Assembly: GCA_937139475.1 (NCBI GenBank)
Contig: CAKZQF010000204.1
Coordinates: 1 to 64,000, forward strand
Source of the DNA: an uncultured Gammaproteobacteria bacterium
GTDB lineage: Bacteria > Pseudomonadota > Gammaproteobacteria > Enterobacterales > Psychrobiaceae
DNA length: 64,000 bases
Reading direction: 5' to 3'
Part shown: positions 57,194-64,000 of the stretch, in pieces
How positions within the stretch are numbered: the stretch's first letter is position 1
Layout: each line of letters starts with the position of its first letter
Made by a program: the position numbers and the translations under genes
Notes under the pieces: generated by a model
What the model was told of the DNA's origin: nothing
Databases searched by the model: none
What the model saw: the letters and a program-made list of their open reading frames with translations, nothing else

Positions 57194-59794
57194 TTGTCGT
57201 CAGATAATATCGTGCAATCAGATTGCGAATCAGCGATAGAAAATAACCAAGCGCCGCTGCCTATTACTGGCATGCAACGCGTGTTAGAGGCTGCTATTGT
57301 AACCTCAACGTTGTTGTCGCTTTACCTGCTATTAGCACTGTATAGTTTTAACCCAATGGATGCTGCCTGGACGCAAACCGCGGTCTCTGGTGCTTCGCAA
57401 AATTGGATGGGACATACTGGTGCGTATCTGGCCGATATTCTATTTTTCAGTGTTGGCTTCCTAGCCTACACATTACCATTTCTGCTAGCGATGCTAGGCT
57501 ATGTGTTATTTAAGGCCCACCATAAGCTACGTGCTATCGATTTCTTCACCTTAGGACTACGCTTAATTGGCTTTTTTCTCACGGCTTTTGGTGTATTAGC
57601 TACAGCAAGTATTAATTTTGATGACTTGCACCAAGCCTTTTCCGCTGGCGGTGTCATAGGGGATTTAATTGCCACGGCAATGCTGCCGAATTTCAACTTT
57701 TTGGGTACCACTTTGCTTTTGGTATGCTTTATCGCCACCGGGCTAACGCTGCTCACTGGCGTAAGTTGGGTTCAGGTCGTTGATGCAACGGGTGCAAGTG
57801 TGATCAAAGCCTTGGTATGGCTATGGCGAATACCTACACGGATGGGCGAAGTACAGCAACAACGTGCTGAGAATAAAGAAGCAATAGAGGCGCAACGGTT
57901 AGAAGCCCAAGCACTCGACGAGATTAAAACAGAGCAGACGTTAGCGACCTTTCTTGATGATGTCGAACCAGAGACGGATAGATCACCTCGCATACAACTA
58001 GAAGACATAGCGGATGATCAAGAGATAGATGTATCTCAGGACTCAAATATTACATCCCAACAAGCACCTGAAGAAGACTTGAGCCCGTATCAACGACCAG
58101 AGCCTAGTTTAGGCGCAGTTGAAACGCTTAGTCATGACGAACAACCTAGCTTGGGGCCGCTTGAATCAACCGATGTGGTCCCCGAGTCATCGACTAAAGC
58201 GCTTGCTGAGGCGATTGCGGCTGTACAGCCCAAAGTGGTCGAAGTAGAAGACGATGATGAAGACCGTGGCATTGATGGTCTGCCGCCAGTGCGTCGCAGT
58301 ACCACGCCGCTGCCGACATTAGAATTACTTGATGCGCCTAAAAGGGCGCTCAATCCGATAGCCCAAGAAGATTTAGATAGGGTCTCGCGCCTTGTTGAAG
58401 CTAAATTACTAGATTTTAACATCCAAGCCAATGTGGTGGATGTTTTCCCTGGTCCAGTCATCACACGATTCGAGTTAGATTTAGCACCGGGTATTAAAGT
58501 TAGCAAAATAAGTGGCTTATCTAAAGACTTGGCTCGCTCACTATCCGCGCTAAGTGTTCGCGTGGTAGAAGTCATTCCTGGCAAAAGTGTGATTGGACTT
58601 GAGATACCGAATGAAAATCGAGAGATAGTTTATTTACGCGAAAACCTGTCGAGTGACAAATTTAGCCAATCTAAATCGCCGCTAACGATGGTATTGGGTA
58701 AAGATATATCGGGTCTACCTGTAGTGGTTGATCTGGGCAAAATGCCACATTTATTGGTTGCAGGTACAACAGGCTCTGGTAAATCTGTAGGGGTTAATGC
58801 AATGATTCTGTCATTGCTTTACAAATCGACACCTGAGCAAGTTCGCATGATTATGATTGACCCTAAAATGCTTGAACTGTCAGTTTATGAGGGGATTCCG
58901 CACCTGCTATCAGAAGTGGTGACCGACATGAAGGAGGCTGCAAACGCACTCCGTTGGTGTGTTGGTGAAATGGAACGTCGCTATAAGCTATTATCAGCTG
59001 TGGGTGTTCGTAATTTAGCGGGTTATAACGCCAAGATTATTGCAGCCAAAGAAGCTGGTGTCCCCCTGACTGACCCTCTGTGGAAGCCTGGTGATAGTAT
59101 GGATGAAACCGCCCCAGAATTAGAAACCCTGCCGAGTATCGTGGTGATTGTCGATGAATTTGCTGACATGATTATGATAGTTGGTAAAAAGGTCGAAGAA
59201 TTGATCGCTCGTATTGCACAAAAAGCACGTGCCGCTGGCATCCACCTGATTTTGGCGACACAGCGACCGTCGGTAGATGTAATTACCGGACTGATTAAAG
59301 CGAATATCCCGACACGTATCGCGTTCCAAGTTTCATCTCGTGTTGATTCTCGTACTATCCTTGATCAACAAGGGGCAGAGCAGCTACTTGGGCAAGGTGA
59401 CATGTTGTATTTACCACCGGGCACAGGGGTACCGACGCGAGTTCATGGCGCGTTTGTTGATGACCATGAAGTTCACAAGGTGGTCGACGATTGGAAGTTG
59501 CGTGGTAAGCCAAATTATATTGATGCAATATTGTCCGGAGAGTCAAACGAATCAATCCTCTTACCTGGTGAAGCGGCCGAGGGTGACAGTGAAAATGATG
59601 AGTTTTACGATGAGGCGGTAGCATTTGTAACAGAAACCCGTCGCGGCTCAATTTCTAGCGTGCAGCGTAAATTTAAGATTGGTTACAATCGTGCCGCTCG
59701 TCTTATTGAACAAATGGAAGCCTCCGGTGTCGTAAGTTCACCAGGCCATAATGGTACACGTGAGGTTCTCGCCCCGCCTGCACCGAAAGTTTAA
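57194..59794 (+). CDS. ftsK: DNA translocase FtsK
   Basis: 866 residues, much shorter than E. coli FtsK (1329), because the linker between the N-terminal four membrane segments (1-190) and motor is only about 190 acidic residues. The motor has Walker [13 protein letters not shown] and Walker [12 protein letters not shown]. The gamma winged helix ([30 protein letters not shown]) that reads KOPS is intact. FtsK clears chromosome dimers at the septum with XerCD. TTG start 57194 is supported by GAGGGAG six bases before. Confidence 0.96.
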   Translation: MSSDNIVQSDCESAIENNQAPLPITGMQRVLEAAIVTSTLLSLYLLLALYSFNPMDAAWTQTAVSGASQNWMGHTGAYLADILFFSVGFLAYTLPFLLAMLGYVLFKAHHKLRAIDFFTLGLRLIGFFLTAFGVLATASINFDDLHQAFSAGGVIGDLIATAMLPNFNFLGTTLLLVCFIATGLTLLTGVSWVQVVDATGASVIKALVWLWRIPTRMGEVQQQRAENKEAIEAQRLEAQALDEIKTEQTLATFLDDVEPETDRSPRIQLEDIADDQEIDVSQDSNITSQQAPEEDLSPYQRPEPSLGAVETLSHDEQPSLGPLESTDVVPESSTKALAEAIAAVQPKVVEVEDDDEDRGIDGLPPVRRSTTPLPTLELLDAPKRALNPIAQEDLDRVSRLVEAKLLDFNIQANVVDVFPGPVITRFELDLAPGIKVSKISGLSKDLARSLSALSVRVVEVIPGKSVIGLEIPNENREIVYLRENLSSDKFSQSKSPLTMVLGKDISGLPVVVDLGKMPHLLVAGTTGSGKSVGVNAMILSLLYKSTPEQVRMIMIDPKMLELSVYEGIPHLLSEVVTDMKEAANALRWCVGEMERRYKLLSAVGVRNLAGYNAKIIAAKEAGVPLTDPLWKPGDSMDETAPELETLPSIVVIVDEFADMIMIVGKKVEELIARIAQKARAAGIHLILATQRPSVDVITGLIKANIPTRIAFQVSSRVDSRTILDQQGAEQLLGQGDMLYLPPGTGVPTRVHGAFVDDHEVHKVVDDWKLRGKPNYIDAILSGESNESILLPGEAAEGDSENDEFYDEAVAFVTETRRGSISSVQRKFKIGYNRAARLIEQMEASGVVSSPGHNGTREVLAPPAPKV

Positions 59795-59806
59795 GAAAAG
59801 GTTGTT

Positions 59807-60481
59807 ATGTTAAAAGGTAAACTAGTCTTTATTATCGGTGCGCTGTTGGCGAGCCAAGTTGTGGTTGCTAATCCGTTACCTGAGGGCGTTAAACCTGCCC
59901 ACAGTACCAATCCAGTGGCGGTAAGTCAGGCGGCACAGGAACTTCGTCAAACGTTGGCTTTGATTCCGCAGTTTTCTTCGGTTTTTGAGCAACAGGTGTT
60001 TGATGCGAAGGGAGGCTTAATTCAAAAAGCTAGTGGCAATGTTGAAGTCTCGCAGCCCAATCAATTTCGCTGGCAAACCAATGAACCTGATGAGTCATTA
60101 ATTGTCTCTGATGGGGAGTCAGTTTGGGTTTATAACCCGTTTGTAGAGCAAGTGAGTATCTTGAGCCTTGATCAAACCGTGAAACAGTCACCTTTGTGGT
60201 TGATTGCTAATCAAACGGATGCCGCATGGTCACAGTTTAAGGTGACAAAAGATGGCAATACTTATTCAATCAAACCAAATGATCCGCAAGCGTTGACTCG
60301 CCAAATAGAAATGTCTTTTAGCAGTGGTAAGCTGACGACATTGCGATTAGTAGATAGCCAAGGCCAATCGAGTGTCTTTGAATTAACCCAGTTTAACAGT
60401 GCGCCGAACCTGGCACCTAACAATTTTACTTTTATCCCGCCTACAGATGTTGATATTGATGATCAACGAAGTGTCCAATAG
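59807..60481 (+). CDS. lolA: Outer membrane lipoprotein carrier protein LolA
   Basis: 224 residues with a signal peptide (LVFIIGALLASQVVVA). LolA carries lipoproteins from LolCDE to LolB across the periplasm. The beta-barrel body shows QFSSVFEQQVFDAKG, QPNQFRWQTNEPDESLIVSDGESVWVYNPFVEQV and the PLWLI loop. It starts 12 bases after ftsK and precedes rarA by 12 bases, the E. coli order. Confidence 0.94.
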   Translation: MLKGKLVFIIGALLASQVVVANPLPEGVKPAHSTNPVAVSQAAQELRQTLALIPQFSSVFEQQVFDAKGGLIQKASGNVEVSQPNQFRWQTNEPDESLIVSDGESVWVYNPFVEQVSILSLDQTVKQSPLWLIANQTDAAWSQFKVTKDGNTYSIKPNDPQALTRQIEMSFSSGKLTTLRLVDSQGQSSVFELTQFNSAPNLAPNNFTFIPPTDVDIDDQRSVQ

Positions 60482-60493
60482 GGGCGCAATACG

Positions 60494-61828
60494 TTGAGTA
60501 ATATCCCGCTGGACTTTTCACCTGATTTTGCGCCGTTAGCTGCTCGTATGCGGCCGCAAACTTTCGAGCAGTATATCGGTCAGGCTCATATTTTAGGCGC
60601 TGATAAGCCACTGCGTAAAGCGCTTGAGGCTGGGCGTGCCCATTCGATGATTTTATGGGGGCCACCTGGCACCGGTAAAACCACCTTGGCCGAATTAGTG
60701 GCTCATTATGTTGATGCCCATGTAGAACGAATTTCAGCGGTGACCTCCGGGGTAAAAGAAATCAGAGCGGCAATTGAGAATGCCCAGCGCATTGCGCAGT
60801 CCCAATCCCGTCGCACCTTACTCTTTGTTGATGAGGTCCACCGCTTCAATAAGTCTCAACAAGATGCCTTTTTACCCTATATTGAAGACGGAACGGTTAT
60901 TTTTATCGGCGCGACAACCGAGAACCCATCGTTTCAGTTAAACAATGCGTTGCTTTCACGAGCCCGCGTGTACTTATTAAAGCGCTTAGAACACCAAGAC
61001 ATTATCAACTTGGTGGAACAAGCGTTAAATGATAAAGAGCGTGGTTTGGCTGCGTCAACACTGCAGATGAGCAGTGAGGTAAAGCAAGCACTTGCACAAC
61101 TGGTACAGGGTGATGCAAGGATGGCGCTGAACTATCTCGAACTACTAAACGATATGGTCACCGATAAGCACCGGGATGTTAGCATGAGCATGCTATCGCA
61201 AGTGTGCGGGGACAAAGTTAGCCAATTCGATAACAAAGGGGATTTGTACTACGACTTGATTTCTGCCCTACATAAGTCTGTGCGGGGCTCATCCCCTGAT
61301 GGTGCATTGTATTGGTTTTGCCGCTTGTTGGCCGTGGGCGCTGATCCGTTATATGTTGGCCGACGTCTATTGGCTATTGCCTCTGAAGATATTGGTAATG
61401 CAGACCCTAAAGCGATGCAGGTTGCGCTTAGCGCTTGGGATTGTTTTCATCGTGTTGGACCAAGTGAAGGAGAGCGCGCGCTTGCACAAGCGGTAATTTA
61501 CTTGGCTTGCGCACCAAAAAGTAATGCCGTCTATAGCGCGTTCAATCAAATGAAAGCATTAGTTAAAGCAGAAACAGATTATGACGTGCCAAATCATTTA
61601 CGCAACGCACCGACTAAATTAATGAGCGACTTAGGTTATGGCGATTCATACCGTTATGCTCATAACGAGGATAATGCATTTGCGGCGGGTGAGTGTTATT
61701 TACCTCCAGAGCTAAGCAACATCGAAATTTATCAGCCAACAAACCGAGGTTTAGAGGCGAAAATTGCGCAAAAATTGCAAACGTTAAAGCAGCTTGATCA
61801 ACAAAGTGATGATAAACGCTATGAATAA
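60494..61828 (+). CDS. rarA: Replication-associated recombination protein A (MgsA)
   Basis: 444 residues of the AAA+ MgsA/WRNIP1 family. RarA acts at stalled forks and gaps. Walker A is [15 protein letters not shown], Walker [11 protein letters not shown], sensor 1 GATTENPSF. The start [21 protein letters not shown] parallels E. coli. The TTG start follows AGGGGC. Its stop lies inside the crcB start (ATGAATAA overlap). Confidence 0.96.
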   Translation: MSNIPLDFSPDFAPLAARMRPQTFEQYIGQAHILGADKPLRKALEAGRAHSMILWGPPGTGKTTLAELVAHYVDAHVERISAVTSGVKEIRAAIENAQRIAQSQSRRTLLFVDEVHRFNKSQQDAFLPYIEDGTVIFIGATTENPSFQLNNALLSRARVYLLKRLEHQDIINLVEQALNDKERGLAASTLQMSSEVKQALAQLVQGDARMALNYLELLNDMVTDKHRDVSMSMLSQVCGDKVSQFDNKGDLYYDLISALHKSVRGSSPDGALYWFCRLLAVGADPLYVGRRLLAIASEDIGNADPKAMQVALSAWDCFHRVGPSEGERALAQAVIYLACAPKSNAVYSAFNQMKALVKAETDYDVPNHLRNAPTKLMSDLGYGDSYRYAHNEDNAFAAGECYLPPELSNIEIYQPTNRGLEAKIAQKLQTLKQLDQQSDDKRYE

Positions 61829-62189
61829 TGTGCTAATTATTGCTCTAGGCGGCGCTTTTGGTGCAGTTTCTCGTTATTGGTTAGCACTTTTGACTATTAA
61901 TCTATTTGGTAAAGGCTTTCCTTTTGGTACACTTATCGCCAATTTCGTTGGCTCCCTGTTAATGGGGGTTTTATTTGGCTTAATTGAATCGGGTTCATTA
62001 CTACCCCAAGCGAGAATAGCATTAGGTGTCGGCTTTTTAGGAGCATTCACGACATTCTCTACGTTTTCACTTGATACCGTATTGCTATTACAGCAGGGAG
62101 ATTGGCCTAAAGCGTTGCTTAACATTTTGTTAAATGTAGGATTAAGTCTAAGTGCAGCCGGGTTAGGGCTGTGGTTAGTGAGTAAATAA
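61821..62189 (+). CDS. crcB: Fluoride channel CrcB (Fluc)
   Basis: 122 residues from ATG 61821, overlapping the rarA stop by eight bases. Four membrane helices, with [32 protein letters not shown] and [17 protein letters not shown] (the fluoride-path TTFSTFS). It exports fluoride as a dual-topology dimer. No fluoride riboswitch is visible upstream because the gene overlaps rarA. Confidence 0.94.
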   Translation: MNNVLIIALGGAFGAVSRYWLALLTINLFGKGFPFGTLIANFVGSLLMGVLFGLIESGSLLPQARIALGVGFLGAFTTFSTFSLDTVLLLQQGDWPKALLNILLNVGLSLSAAGLGLWLVSK

Positions 62190-62229
62190 TGTCGATTCAA
62201 ACTGAGTCACAATTAAAGTATTAATATAA

Positions 62230-63531
<1,302 letters not shown>

Positions 63532-63547
63532 TTACGTATCGTGAAAT

Positions 63548-63593
63548 CTATAGAGTTGGCGAGCATTTAGTTGTTATGAGCGCCAACTTATAG
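63548..63593 (+). terminator. Hairpin downstream of serS
   Basis: AGTTGGCG (63554-63561) pairs with CGCCAACT (63581-63588), and the pairing continues outward as CTAT/ATAG. The loop is 19 bases and no T-tract follows, so termination is possible but not shown. Confidence 0.45.
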
Positions 63594-64000
63594 CCAGCTC
63601 CCTTCTTTCTTCTTGCGACACAAGCTCCTTAGTGCAACCTCTGCTGATAAAACAAGCACAGATCTAGCTAGTTTAAACCAGGCCAGCAAACATTCAATCA
63701 TTGGTGAATAAAGAGCGATAGAGTTAACTCACACAAATCAATGGAAAATCACACCTTACTTTATAAAGTAACGGCACCTTTAGAGCAAGGTGACATATAC
63801 AAGACTAATCACTTTAATTCTTCGGCCTATAACGGTGTTATGGTCCCATTGCGCTGTTAAATAGGTGTAATCTTCCTTTAATTTTCTTCTTTAGTTCTAT
63901 GGTCTATCCAGACTCAACACTATTCCTTGGAGCTCATACGTTTGTATTGTTTTAATCTGTACTAGTGTAAAAATTTGATCTATAAGCTGATTCTATTGCG
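63594..64000. other. Non-coding right edge after serS
   Basis: No gene was recognised on either strand. A perfect 16-base palindrome, TTACTTTATAAAGTAA, lies at 63756-63771, and a 10-base one, GAGTTAACTC, at 63721-63730. The region may hold the promoter of a gene beyond the window. Confidence 0.4.

Noticed and set aside
58132..58584. Long minus-strand frame, serine-rich, inside ftsK
   Set aside because: It is the antisense of the acidic linker and motor of ftsK; its serine-rich composition is a by-product of the opposite strand.

Overview
The window is ordinary chromosomal DNA of a low-to-mid GC marine gammaproteobacterium. Protein sequences and gene order (uvrY-uvrC-pgsA-tRNA Gly/Cys/Leu; cspD/clpS-clpA-infA-bpt-aat; trxB-ald/lrp-ftsK-lolA-rarA-crcB-serS; mnmA-hflD-purB) fit Alteromonadales, most likely a Colwellia/Thalassotalea-like genus. 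That placement is inference from recognised proteins and synteny; no search was run.

Layout. 0-7.5 kb is an accessory region: the end of an IS30-family transposase, a persulfide dioxygenase-rhodanese fusion, a quinone-stress locus (glutathionyl-hydroquinone reductase, pirin, DoxX, divergent LysR, resembling E. coli yqjFG/yhaJK), a RidA protein and a decayed IS3 element whose two ends flank a heptamer tandem repeat. 7.5-12.9 kb is core: uvrY, uvrC, pgsA, a five-gene tRNA operon, then an L,D-transpeptidase facing its likely substrate, the murein lipoprotein Lpp. 13-22.4 kb is a stress and gas-sensing block: Hsp20, cytochrome c lipoprotein, universal stress protein, an H-NOX heme sensor with its soluble histidine kinase, a divergent REC-HDOD regulator, a GAF-PAS-GGDEF-EAL protein and a hemerythrin-NIT-GGDEF protein. 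Together these look like a nitric-oxide/oxygen to cyclic-di-GMP circuit.

22.6-31.9 kb holds a eukaryotic-type S-adenosylmethionine decarboxylase and, in one orientation, a candidate opine (N-carboxyalkyl amino acid) locus: opine dehydrogenase, YfcC-type permease, TonB-dependent receptor and TPR-sulfotransferase, preceded by LysR and folX. 32-44 kb is mixed metabolism: AI-2E permease, methyltransferase, aminotransferase, YdiJ-type D-2-hydroxyglutarate dehydrogenase with DUF1285, PAS-GGDEF-EAL, leucine-dehydrogenase-like enzyme, GNAT and the RoxA ribosomal oxygenase. 44-64 kb is conserved housekeeping: purB, hflD, mnmA, rluE, an N-degron/Clp block, trxB, ald/lrp, ftsK, lolA, rarA, crcB and serS. 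A structured intergenic repeat of about 220 bp lies upstream of the 3' end of trxB.

Most noteworthy: the H-NOX/c-di-GMP circuit (14.9-22.4 kb), the animal/plant-type AdoMet decarboxylase with all catalytic residues (22.6-23.5 kb), the opine dehydrogenase-transporter-receptor-sulfotransferase cluster (23.7-30.4 kb), and the folded repeat element at 53.8-54.1 kb. No CRISPR array, prophage or toxin-antitoxin module was seen.
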